Source of the DNA: an uncultured Actinomycetes bacterium
GTDB lineage: Bacteria > Actinomycetota > Actinomycetes > Nanopelagicales > Nanopelagicaceae
NCBI GenBank assembly: GCA_903842855.1
Contig: CAIMNT010000143.1
Location: 1-7,006 of the forward strand
Reading direction: 5' to 3'
Length of the DNA stretch: 7,006 bases
Below are positions 1 to 5,981 of the stretch, piece by piece; within the stretch, counting starts at the first letter, position 1, and each line of letters begins with the position of its first letter. The notes under the pieces are model-generated. The model ran no database searches and was not told where the DNA came from. It was given only the letters and a program-made list of their open reading frames with translations. Made by a program: the position numbers and the translations under genes.

Positions 1-570
1 ATGTTCCCTGATTCGGGAGCTAACTCTGGTTTGAGTTTGGCAGATCTACCATCTTTGGATGGTTTCACAGCTGTCTACCTCTCTGGGTATCCCTTGGTAA
101 ATCCCAAGTCTCGTGATGGCGCGCTTGCAATATTGCACGCCGTTAAAGAGCGTGGTCTTACCGTGATCTTTGATCCCTCAACTGTCGGTGTGCTCCTTGA
201 AGTTGGTCTCAGCCAAGTTCGCGAATGGCTCTCACTGGTTGATGTAGTGATTCTCAATGAAGAAGAGGCGCACTTCCTCAGTGGAAAACACAATCCCGTG
301 GAAGCGGCAGCTGATTTATTAGAGCTAACACCGCTGGTTGTAATAAAGCGCGGTGGTAATGGTGCCTTGGCGCAATCGCGAGAAGCCGCTTTGGTACAGA
401 TTCCTGCTATTGCTGTTGAGGTTGTTGATACGACTGGTGCGGGTGATGCATTTGCAGCAGGTTTTATTCAGGCCTGGATCAATAAGAACCGATTGTTGGA
501 GTCATTGCACAATGGAGCAACTTTCGCAGCTAGGTGCGTCGCAAATGTTGGAGCCCGTCCCCAAATTTGA
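1..570 (+). CDS. PfkB-family carbohydrate kinase, 3' part (cut by the window edge)
   Basis: This is the C-terminal ~189 residues of a ribokinase/PfkB-fold kinase, which phosphorylates a sugar or related small molecule with ATP in the cytoplasm. The PfkB signature 2 is clear: DTTGAGDAF at residues 143-151, with D149 as the expected catalytic base and the GAGD anion hole. Other family landmarks are NEEEAHFLSG (86-95) and VIKRGGNGA (114-122), just before the nucleotide-binding part. The reading frame is open to base 1, and residues MFPDSGAN match an internal segment of the family (commonly R-T-M-x-x-D-x-G-A-N). The first ATG is therefore probably not the true start, and about 100 N-terminal residues lie upstream. 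The C-terminus, ending near NVGARPQI with TGA, looks complete. The substrate cannot be told: the sugar-binding N-terminal part is missing. Confidence is high for the family and low for any specific substrate. Confidence 0.9.
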   Translation: MFPDSGANSGLSLADLPSLDGFTAVYLSGYPLVNPKSRDGALAILHAVKERGLTVIFDPSTVGVLLEVGLSQVREWLSLVDVVILNEEEAHFLSGKHNPVEAAADLLELTPLVVIKRGGNGALAQSREAALVQIPAIAVEVVDTTGAGDAFAAGFIQAWINKNRLLESLHNGATFAARCVANVGARPQI

Positions 571-650
571 ATAGTCCTGCCAAAGAGTAAATCGCTTCTG
601 CAAATAATCCGCGTTTAGGTTTATCAAGAGGAAGATGTCAATATTGCGCC

Positions 651-1058
651 ATGAATTCCATCCTCATAGTTGGCGCAGTTCTCCTTCTTGCGCTCGCCTT
701 TGGAGTCATAGATCGCAAGAGAAGTGGCAAGGTAAATATTAAAGTGGAATCTTCGCATCAAGTGAACAAGGAAGAGATTGGTAGTGAGTTGGGTGAAGTT
801 GCAACCGTGCTTCAATTCTCAAGTGCCTTCTGCACCCCATGCCGCACGACAAGAAGCACACTCGCCTCGGTCATTTCACATTACCCAAAGATCAAACATG
901 TTGAAGTGGATGCTGAAAGTAAATTGGAACTTGTGCGTCGGTTAGGAATTCGACAGACCCCAACAACTTTATTTCTGAACTCTGCTGGTAGAGAGATTGC
1001 TCGGGCTGTTGGAGCTCCTAAACGAGATCAAGTTGTAAATGCTCTTGCCAGAATCTAG
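651..1058 (+). CDS. Membrane-anchored thioredoxin-like protein (CTPC motif)
   Basis: This 135-residue thioredoxin-fold protein probably catalyses thiol-disulfide exchange. Residues 4-20 form one hydrophobic segment followed by DRKR, which suggests an N-terminal membrane anchor or uncleaved signal; by the positive-inside rule the side on which the domain faces is uncertain. The redox motif is CTPC (61-64) after a beta strand (VLQFSSAF), and the cis-proline is P104 in QTPTT. Both are expected for a working thioredoxin domain, but the usual WC is replaced by FC. The 80-base gap from 571 to 650 shows no clear terminator. A purine-rich stretch at 627-634 lies 16 bases before the ATG, too far for a normal ribosome binding site. 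The start was chosen as the first in-frame ATG, and it gives the hydrophobic N-terminus. The gene is followed after 12 bases by a DUF4395 gene, a partnership common in actinobacteria. The physiological partner is unknown. Confidence 0.85.
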   Translation: MNSILIVGAVLLLALAFGVIDRKRSGKVNIKVESSHQVNKEEIGSELGEVATVLQFSSAFCTPCRTTRSTLASVISHYPKIKHVEVDAESKLELVRRLGIRQTPTTLFLNSAGREIARAVGAPKRDQVVNALARI

Positions 1059-1061
1059 GAG
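1057..1061 (+). promoter_or_regulatory. Shine-Dalgarno site of the DUF4395 gene
   Basis: AGGAG lies 9 bases before the ATG at 1071 and overlaps the TAG stop of the thioredoxin-like gene. It supports that start and suggests translation coupled within a two-gene transcript. It is the only strong ribosome binding site seen in the window; most other starts appear leaderless. Confidence 0.7.
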
Positions 1062-1070
1062 AACTAATTC

Positions 1071-1478
1071 ATGATTGATGCACGTGGTCCACGTTGGTCG
1101 GCTGGTCTGACATCGATAGTTTTGATCATTGCACTTATTACTCGCTCGCCCATAGTGATCATTATTCAATTAGTGCAATTCGGTATTGGAGCTTTTGCTG
1201 GTCCCCCAAAGTCACCATACGCTTGGCTTTATAAGCGCTTTGTTCAGCCTCGACTCTCTAAAGAGTTTGACTCCGAAGATGTTCATCCGCCCCAATTCGC
1301 GCAATTTGTCGGATTTATTTTTGCACTCCTAGCCACGGTAGGTGCGCTAAGCCATCTCTGGCTGCTCTTTACCATCGCCACATCCTTCGCCCTCTTTGCC
1401 GCCTTTTTAAATTCTGCCTTCGGCTACTGCCTTGGTTGCAAGATGTACCTCTTGGGAGTTCGTTTACGCCGGGTCTAG
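1071..1478 (+). CDS. DUF4395 family integral membrane protein
   Basis: This 135-residue protein matches DUF4395 as I know it. It opens with a short IDARGPRWSAG segment (2-12), continues with hydrophobic segments at about 13-42, 77-94 and 98-116, and ends with the conserved FGYCLGC (117-123), followed by a basic tail (RLRR). The two cysteines, C120 and C123, form a CxxC at the end of the last membrane segment and could take part in thiol redox chemistry; that role is inference. In many actinobacteria DUF4395 genes sit beside thioredoxin or rhodanese-type sulfurtransferase genes. Here the thioredoxin-like gene lies immediately upstream with a 12-base gap, so the two probably work as a membrane thiol relay. 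No specific function is established that I can name. The TAG stop also forms part of the proposed promoter of the next gene. Confidence 0.85.
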   Translation: MIDARGPRWSAGLTSIVLIIALITRSPIVIIIQLVQFGIGAFAGPPKSPYAWLYKRFVQPRLSKEFDSEDVHPPQFAQFVGFIFALLATVGALSHLWLLFTIATSFALFAAFLNSAFGYCLGCKMYLLGVRLRRV

Positions 1479-1481
1479 AGT
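1452..1481 (+). promoter_or_regulatory. Putative leaderless promoter of the aldehyde dehydrogenase gene
   Basis: TAGAGT (1476-1481) fits the actinobacterial -10 consensus TANNNT and is followed by exactly six bases (GGGGGC) and the ATG at 1488. Transcription would therefore start at or next to the A of the start codon. TTGGGA at 1452-1457 is a fair -35 candidate (4 of 6 matches to TTGACA) with an 18-base spacer. The first three bases of the -10 box are the stop codon of the DUF4395 gene. The GGGGG run could instead be read as a weak Shine-Dalgarno, but it lies too close to the ATG. Confidence 0.55.
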
Positions 1482-1487
1482 GGGGGC

Positions 1488-2915
1488 ATGAAAAGCCTCA
1501 ACAACTTTATCGCTGGCGCATCAACGCAATCTAGCTCCGGCGCAACGACCGAAATAATCAATCCCTCGACAGGTAGCGCTTACGCCACAGCCCAACTATC
1601 CAATGCGGCTGATGTAGATCTGGCTCTGAAAGCTGCCGCTACCGCATTTGAAGAGTGGCGCGAAACCACCCCGGCTGAACGCCAACGCGCTCTTCTCAAG
1701 ATTGCAGATGCGCTTGAATCTAGGGCAGATGAGATTGTCGCCATTGAGTCAGAAAATACTGGTAAGCCAATCGGCCTGACCCTCTCTGAAGAAGTTCCTC
1801 CCATGATCGATGAGATCCGTTTCTTTGCTGGTGCCGCTCGTCACCTGGAGGGCAAGTCTGCCGGGGAGTACATGCGAGGCATGACCTCTTTTATACGCCG
1901 TGAACCAATCGGAGTCTGCGCCCAAGTGACGCCATGGAACTACCCGATGATGATGGCGGTCTGGAAATGGGCACCGGCAATCGCAGCCGGTAACACCGTA
2001 GTTCTCAAGCCGAGTGATACAACTCCCGCTTCGACGCTCTTTATGGCAGAGGTGATGTCGGAGTTCCTACCTGCCGGTGTTTTCAACGTCGTTACTGGCG
2101 ATCGCGACACGGGTCGCCTCTTGGTCGAACATAAGATTCCTGCGATGGTTTCCATTACTGGTTCAGTTCGAGCTGGAATGGAAGTTGCGCAGTCAGCTAG
2201 TACAGATTTGAAGCGGGTTCACCTCGAACTTGGTGGCAAGGCTCCTGTTGTTGTCTTTGGTGATGCTGACCTTGAAGCTGCAGCTGCGGCAATAGCGCTC
2301 GCTGGTTATTTCAATGCAGGTCAAGATTGCACTGCTGCTACTCGCGTCCTTGTTGAAGATAAGGTCTATGAGAAGTTTGTCGCGCTCCTTGCAGAGCAAG
2401 CCACATCGGAGGTTAAGACGGGTGCACCTGGAGAAGATGTTCTCTACGGCCCGCTGAATAACGCTAATCAACTTGCCCGCGTAAAAGGATTTATTGATCG
2501 CATCCCTGACCATGCAGAGATCGTTGCAGGTGGATCAGTTGTAGATCGCGCCGGTTACTTCTTTACTCCAACTGTTATCGCTGGAGTCCAGCAGGATGAT
2601 GAGTTGGCTCAGAGTGAGATCTTTGGTCCCGTCATCACAGTTCAGAAATTTAGCGATGAGGCAGAGGCAGTGAAGTTTGCTAATGGGGTTCCATATGGTT
2701 TGGCCTCAAGTGTCTGGACCACAAACCATGGACGCGCAATGCGTATGTCCAAGGCGCTGGACTTCGGCGTGGTCTGGATTAACACCCACATTCCTTTTGT
2801 TTCAGAGATGCCACACGGTGGATTCAAGCACTCCGGTTACGGTAAGGATCTTTCATCCTACGGATTTGAGGATTACACCCGAATCAAGCACGTGATGACC
2901 AACCTCAACGGGTAG
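1488..2915 (+). CDS. patD: Aldehyde dehydrogenase, probably 4-aminobutyraldehyde dehydrogenase
   Basis: This 475-residue NAD(P)-dependent aldehyde dehydrogenase is full length for the family. The oxyanion-hole Asn is N151 in TPWNYP, cofactor-binding K174 is in LKPSD, the Rossmann turn is ITGSVRAG (223-230), the general base is E247 in LELGGK, the nucleophile is C281 in AGQDCTAATR, and E377 is in EIFGPV. Several segments follow E. coli YdcW/PatD closely as I recall it: RFFAGAAR, GEYxxGxTSxIRR, FNAGQDCTAA, the SEMPHGG stretch and the SGYGKDxSxYGxEDYT tail. That enzyme oxidises 4-aminobutyraldehyde to GABA. The W-x-N-T-H segment before SEMPHGG is typical of aminoaldehyde rather than simple aliphatic dehydrogenases. 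Neighbours support a role in diamine breakdown: an Orn/Lys/Arg decarboxylase and gabT lie 1.5-3 kb downstream. Betaine aldehyde or 5-aminopentanal are alternative substrates. The first residues (FIAGAST) are a normal ALDH N-terminus, which supports the ATG start. Confidence 0.88.
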   Translation: MKSLNNFIAGASTQSSSGATTEIINPSTGSAYATAQLSNAADVDLALKAAATAFEEWRETTPAERQRALLKIADALESRADEIVAIESENTGKPIGLTLSEEVPPMIDEIRFFAGAARHLEGKSAGEYMRGMTSFIRREPIGVCAQVTPWNYPMMMAVWKWAPAIAAGNTVVLKPSDTTPASTLFMAEVMSEFLPAGVFNVVTGDRDTGRLLVEHKIPAMVSITGSVRAGMEVAQSASTDLKRVHLELGGKAPVVVFGDADLEAAAAAIALAGYFNAGQDCTAATRVLVEDKVYEKFVALLAEQATSEVKTGAPGEDVLYGPLNNANQLARVKGFIDRIPDHAEIVAGGSVVDRAGYFFTPTVIAGVQQDDELAQSEIFGPVITVQKFSDEAEAVKFANGVPYGLASSVWTTNHGRAMRMSKALDFGVVWINTHIPFVSEMPHGGFKHSGYGKDLSSYGFEDYTRIKHVMTNLNG

Positions 2916-2918
2916 GGT
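2913..2918 (+). promoter_or_regulatory. Putative -10 box of the glgE remnant (leaderless)
   Basis: TAGGGT fits TANNNT and lies seven bases before the ATG at 2926. It starts with the TAG stop codon of the aldehyde dehydrogenase gene, the same arrangement as at 1476-1481. No convincing -35 box is seen, and there is no Shine-Dalgarno site in the ten-base gap. Read-through transcription from the dehydrogenase gene is also likely. Confidence 0.45.
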
Positions 2919-2925
2919 TTCGGAC

Positions 2926-3540
2926 ATGGAAAATCGCTTTCCCATATTCGATGTTTCACCTGTCGTGCATTATGGCGATGAGTTAATTCCCGCAAAGGCA
3001 ATTAGCGATGAAGCGATCAATGTTCGCGCGACGGTAATTCGCGAGGGCCATGATGGGTTGGTGGTTGAGGCTGTATTAGTCAGCCCAAAGGGCGTTGAGA
3101 CTAATCGCCTGGCTATGCGTGAATATTGGCCGGGGACTGATCGTTATGAAGCAGATCTTCGTCCAACGTCCGTTGGTGTCTGGCATTTCTATATCGAAGC
3201 GTTGAGCCCAGATCGCACACTCTCTTCTCGTACCGCGCTCTTCCCAATTTATGCAGAGCCAGATCGCGCGCTGATCGGTTCCTGGTATGAGTTCTTCCCC
3301 CGCAGTGAGGGCGCAGTATTAAAGAGCGATGGCAGCATCGTGAGCGGAACATTTAAGACCGCCGAGAAATCACTCAAGCGCGTTGCAGATATGAAATTTG
3401 ATGTTCTCTATCTCCCACCGATTCACCCGATCGGATATTCATTTCGCAAGGGACGCAACAACACGCTGACACCAACTCCAACTGACCCGGGTGTTCCGTG
3501 GGCGATTGGAAATGCGATGCCCAGATTGCTGCTAATTTAG
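2926..3540 (+). pseudogene. glgE: glgE 5' remnant: N-terminal part of maltose-1-phosphate maltosyltransferase
   Basis: GlgE extends alpha-1,4-glucan with maltosyl units from maltose-1-phosphate; actinobacterial enzymes are near 650-700 residues. Only about 197 residues of GlgE sequence remain. Residues 5-95 are the beta-sandwich N domain (FPIFDVSPVV, PAKAI, TVIREGHD, GTDRYEA, GVWHFYIEA). Residues 112-126 carry the characteristic EPDRALIGSWYEFFPRS, then GTFKTA (141-146) and the first catalytic-barrel strand VLYLPPIHPIG (160-170), RKGRNNTLT (174-182) and PWAIGN (191-196). After GNA the family continues with a GGHD segment, but here the frame reads a short unrelated tail and stops at 3540. Most of the GH13 barrel, including all catalytic acids and the C domain, is absent, so the product cannot be active. 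The ~80-residue helical insert usually found between the N domain and WYEFFPRS is also missing. The part kept has no internal stop. The remnant joins glgA sequence, with its final codons overlapping that gene in another frame. Confidence 0.88.
3508..3520 (+). other. glgE/glgA junction (deletion breakpoint or chimeric join)
   Basis: GlgE-like coding in frame 1 is recognisable through GGA AAT GCG (G-N-A, 3508-3516). GlgA-like coding in frame 3 is recognisable from GAT GCC CAG (D-A-Q, 3516-3524). The breakpoint therefore lies within about 3511-3519. The switch is out of frame, with no run of N and no inserted mobile-element sequence. A few bases such as GCGAT could be shared microhomology, but the undeleted parent sequence would be needed to prove it. 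Roughly 450-500 glgE codons and about 80 glgA codons are lost, at least 1.6 kb if the genes were once adjacent. Confidence 0.75.
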
Positions 3541-4457
3541 AGGGAGTCGATATCGTTCACTCTCATACCTGGTATGCCAATATGGTGGGTCACTGGGCCA
3601 AGATTCTCTACAAAATTCCTCACGTAATCTCGGCGCACTCTCTCGAACCAGATCGCCCTTGGAAAGAGGAGCAGATCGGTGGGGGATATCGGATCTCTTC
3701 ATGGGCAGAGAAAACCGCCTACGAATCAGCCGATGCCATCATCGCTGTCTCGCAAGGGATGCGTCGCGACGTTCTTAAGGCTTACCCGACACTCGACCCC
3801 AATAAAGTGCATGCCATATTAAATGGCATCGATACAGATACTTATTATCCGCAGGCCAACCCAGAACTTTTAGAGTCACTCAATATAAAAGGTCCTTATG
3901 CAATTTTTGTCGGACGCATTACCCGCCAAAAAGGTTTAGCTCACCTGCTTAAAGCGTGGAAAGACGTTGATCCACAATTTGGTCTGGTTCTCTGCGCTGG
4001 TAGCCCCGATGAACCCGGAATTGGTGCTGAAGTTCAGGCAGCAATTGAGGAGCTACAGGCAGTTCGCGACAATGTGATCTGGATTAGCAAGATGGCGCCA
4101 CAGCCAGATGTGATCGCACTTCTTTCAAGTGCAGATCTCTTCCTGTGTCCATCGATATATGAACCACTCGGAATTGTGAACCTAGAAGCGATGGCGTGCG
4201 AGACGGCAGTTCTGGCCAGTGATGTTGGCGGTATTCCAGAAGTGGTTGCCGATGGATTTACAGGTGAGTTGGTGCATTACTCCGGAAACGCGGCAGAGTT
4301 TGAAGCGGCCTTCACCACGAAAATTAATGAGTTGATGTCTGACCGCGACCTGTTGCGCAAATACGGTGAGGCCGGACGCGTGCGCGCCATTGATCAATTT
4401 AGTTGGGATTCGATAGCCCACGAAACGGTCGAGTTATATAAGAGCCTTATAAAATAA
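3516..4457 (+). pseudogene. glgA: glgA 3' remnant: actinobacterial-type glycogen synthase / GT4 glucosyltransferase lacking its N-terminus
   Basis: About 313 residues of a GT4 glycosyltransferase of the Rv1212c (GlgA/GlgM) type, which uses ADP-glucose to extend glucan or make maltose-1-phosphate. Seen in order: VDIVHSHTWYAN, PHVISAHSLEPDRPWK, GGGYRISSW, the linker LNGIDT (3819-3836), the donor-binding VGRITRQKG (3909-3935), the E-x7-E motif in YEPLGIVNLEAMA (about 4158-4196), ASDVGGIPEVV and the C-terminal FSWDSIA helix. The C-terminal Rossmann domain is intact with no stop or frameshift. Absent is the first ~80 residues, including the REYPP-x-VYGGAG acceptor/donor loop. The only nearby in-frame start is a GTG at 3498 inside glgE sequence; it would give a 319-residue protein with five foreign residues and half an N-domain, unlikely to fold properly. 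Family members run near 380-400 residues, which fits the missing length. The stop codon overlaps the end of the convergent decarboxylase gene by 11 bases. Confidence 0.88.
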
Positions 4458-5925
4458 CGCGGTAAGCAGCCAGCGTCGAGTCGGTTGCATACGCGATCCG
4501 GACTCCTGCGGCTTTAGCGGTCGCCAACCCTTCCAGGATTTGCTCCGTCAATATTTCCCCCGGTGCCACGACCGCCACGCCAGGTGGATAGGGTGCAATG
4601 AGATCGGCGCTGATGCGACCCACAGCCTTATCGGCTGCAACCATCTCGGTATTCGCAAAGTATGCGCTGCGCATGCTGGCGCCAACTTGCGGCACGACAG
4701 ACCAGCTTAGTGCGGTGGCAGATTCGCGTGGAGTTGATTGCAACTTCTGCAAAATTGGAATCAATCGATCCCCGAGCAGATCAAAATCATCAGCGTCGTC
4801 GGCGAGGGTTGCAAGAAATACCATGGTGTCGAAATCTGCCATCTCAACGCGGATTCCAAATTTGATGAGTTCGTTCTCAATCACCACTCCACTAGTACCA
4901 AGTTGGTTGGCGCGCAGGACAATCTTGACTGGATCAAATCGACCCACTGGAAAGTCGCCGACATTTAGAAAGATAGGAATATCAAAATGCGATTGCACCC
5001 GCGCTTTAAAGGCGTCGACGTTTGCGAGTAGTTGGGTGAGCAACTCTTCTCCACGTTGAGCTAGTAACGCTCGCGTCGCATCAATCGATGCGAGCGGCGC
5101 ACCTGCAGGAGATGTGGTGTGCGTGGTTTCAAAACTCTGTTCTATCCGCGCCAGGTTGAGATATTTTCCCTGCGCCAAAAGGAGCGCGGAGGCGCTGTAA
5201 CCAGGTAGCGCCTTATGGATGCTGGTGATCAAGGCATCTGCACCTAATTGCAAACAATGCTGCGGTATCCCCGGGGCGAACCCGAAATGGCCTCCCCAGG
5301 CTGCATCAATAATTACTGGAACGGCTTGGGCATGTGCCGCCTCGATCACAGGAGCTAAATCTGAGATGGTGCCCAAGTAGCCAGGCTCTGTCAGCAATAT
5401 CGCAATGGGGTTCTCACCTAGCGCGCGTTGCACCTCGGCCAAACCAATTCCCATTGGGAAACCTGTCGCCTCATCGATATCAGGGACCATCCAAATGGGT
5501 TGCAGATCTGCCAGCACCAAGGCGCTAAGAACAGAGCGGTGCGCGGTTCTAGAGACGGCGATCTTTTGACCTGGTTGCCCCAGAGCCAAGATGATTGCTT
5601 GGTTGGCGTGGGTAGAACCTCCTGTTGAAAATCTGGCGTAGTCAGCACCCCACGCATTGGCAGCCAGATGCTCTGCCTTCTTTAAGGTTCCGTGAGTTAA
5701 TTTGATCTCATCGAGCCCACCATAGAGAGGTGTATCACGATCCACGACAACACCGAGCCCAGCATCGAGTTTGTTTGCCTTCTGCTTGTGGCCGGGAATG
5801 GTGAAGGGCAGCATGGCGCTCTCGAAGTACGAGAGGTAGGAATCTAGGAGCGGTGCGAGTTCGCGCAGCGGTTGATGCGAGTGCTCACCGGAGTGAGATC
5901 CAGATGCTGTTCTCTTTGAGTTCAC
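4447..5925 (-). CDS. PLP-dependent Orn/Lys/Arg decarboxylase (short, wing-less type)
   Basis: This 492-residue fold-type I decarboxylase removes CO2 from lysine, ornithine or arginine to give cadaverine, putrescine or agmatine. Family marks: LPFTIPGHKQ (39-48), STGGSTHAN (100-108) for the PLP phosphate, H129 in RTAHRS stacking on the cofactor, LLTEPGYLG (177-185), D207 in IIDAAWGGH binding the pyridine nitrogen, and the PLP lysine K238 in SIHKALPG. The C-terminal domain has APYPPGVAVVAPGE (444-457). The length matches Bacillus SpeA/YaaO-like enzymes, not the ~710-residue enterobacterial forms with a response-regulator wing. DAAW replaces the more usual DEAH, an ordinary variant in this group as far as I know. 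The start is a GTG at 5925: an in-frame stop lies four codons upstream (5935-5937) and a TANNNT box sits six bases before it. Substrate specificity cannot be read from sequence. Nearby aminobutyraldehyde dehydrogenase and gabT favour ornithine (putrescine) or lysine (cadaverine). Confidence 0.88.
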   Translation of the reverse strand: MNSKRTASGSHSGEHSHQPLRELAPLLDSYLSYFESAMLPFTIPGHKQKANKLDAGLGVVVDRDTPLYGGLDEIKLTHGTLKKAEHLAANAWGADYARFSTGGSTHANQAIILALGQPGQKIAVSRTAHRSVLSALVLADLQPIWMVPDIDEATGFPMGIGLAEVQRALGENPIAILLTEPGYLGTISDLAPVIEAAHAQAVPVIIDAAWGGHFGFAPGIPQHCLQLGADALITSIHKALPGYSASALLLAQGKYLNLARIEQSFETTHTTSPAGAPLASIDATRALLAQRGEELLTQLLANVDAFKARVQSHFDIPIFLNVGDFPVGRFDPVKIVLRANQLGTSGVVIENELIKFGIRVEMADFDTMVFLATLADDADDFDLLGDRLIPILQKLQSTPRESATALSWSVVPQVGASMRSAYFANTEMVAADKAVGRISADLIAPYPPGVAVVAPGEILTEQILEGLATAKAAGVRIAYATDSTLAAYRVIL

Positions 5926-5931
5926 TCTCAG

Positions 5932-5937
5932 AGCCTA
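5932..5937 (-). promoter_or_regulatory. Putative -10 box of the decarboxylase gene (leaderless)
   Basis: Read on the minus strand this is TAGGCT, a TANNNT match, followed by exactly six bases (CTGAGA) and the GTG start at 5925-5923. There is no room for a Shine-Dalgarno site, so the message is probably leaderless. No clear -35 box is visible. The match helps choose GTG 5925 as the start. Confidence 0.5.
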
Positions 5938-5969
5938 ACCCCGAGGGGCGCGCGTTAGATAACTGGTCG

Positions 5970-5975
5970 TACACT
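5970..5975 (+). promoter_or_regulatory. Putative -10 box of gabT (leaderless)
   Basis: TACACT fits TANNNT and is followed by six bases (TTTCCC) and the ATG at 5982. The pyrimidine-only spacer excludes a Shine-Dalgarno site, so transcription most likely begins at the start codon. No good -35 box is seen at 16-18 bases. Confidence 0.55.
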
Positions 5976-5981
5976 TTTCCC

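Larger units (their letters stand above)
5926..5981. promoter_or_regulatory. Divergent intergenic control region (decarboxylase / gabT) with two small inverted repeats
   Basis: Only 56 bases separate two divergent start codons. Between the two proposed -10 boxes lie CCCCGAGGGG (5939-5948) and GTTAGATAAC (5954-5963). Each has 4-base inverted arms around a central GA, and their centres are 15 bases apart. They overlap where the -35 regions of both promoters must be, so a shared operator is possible. The arms are short and could be chance. Confidence 0.35.

Noticed and set aside
1..570. ATG at base 1 as a genuine start of a short kinase
   Set aside because: The PfkB substrate-binding N-terminus would be absent, and the first residues match an internal family segment, so the gene is cut by the window edge.
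627..637. Purine-rich AGAGGAAG with an ATG at 635 as the start of the thioredoxin-like gene
   Set aside because: That ATG is out of frame with the thioredoxin domain and leads to an unrelated reading that stops early; it is also too close to the purine stretch.
2193..2513. Minus-strand open frame of 106 codons inside the aldehyde dehydrogenase gene
   Set aside because: It lies wholly opposite conserved catalytic segments of the dehydrogenase and shows no family motif of its own.
3498..3540. Programmed frameshift joining GlgE and GlgA parts into one bifunctional protein
   Set aside because: There is no slippery heptamer of the X XXY YYZ kind in the overlap, and most of the GlgE catalytic barrel and the GlgA N-terminus are missing, so even a shifted product would have neither active site complete.
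3208..3656. CCAGATCGC present three times (3208-3216, 3259-3267, 3648-3656) as recombining repeats behind the deletion
   Set aside because: The copies are nine bases long, encode similar P-D-R words, and none lies at the 3511-3519 breakpoint.
4437..4451. Inverted repeat TATAAG-AGC-CTTATA at the end of glgA as a bidirectional terminator
   Set aside because: The stem is only six pairs, nearly all A-T, with no T-run after it on either strand and within coding sequence; probably chance.
4598..5059. Plus-strand open frame of 153 codons opposite the decarboxylase gene
   Set aside because: It has no recognisable domain and is rich in Ser/Arg/Thr, as expected for the antisense shadow of a real gene; the minus-strand protein explains the region fully.
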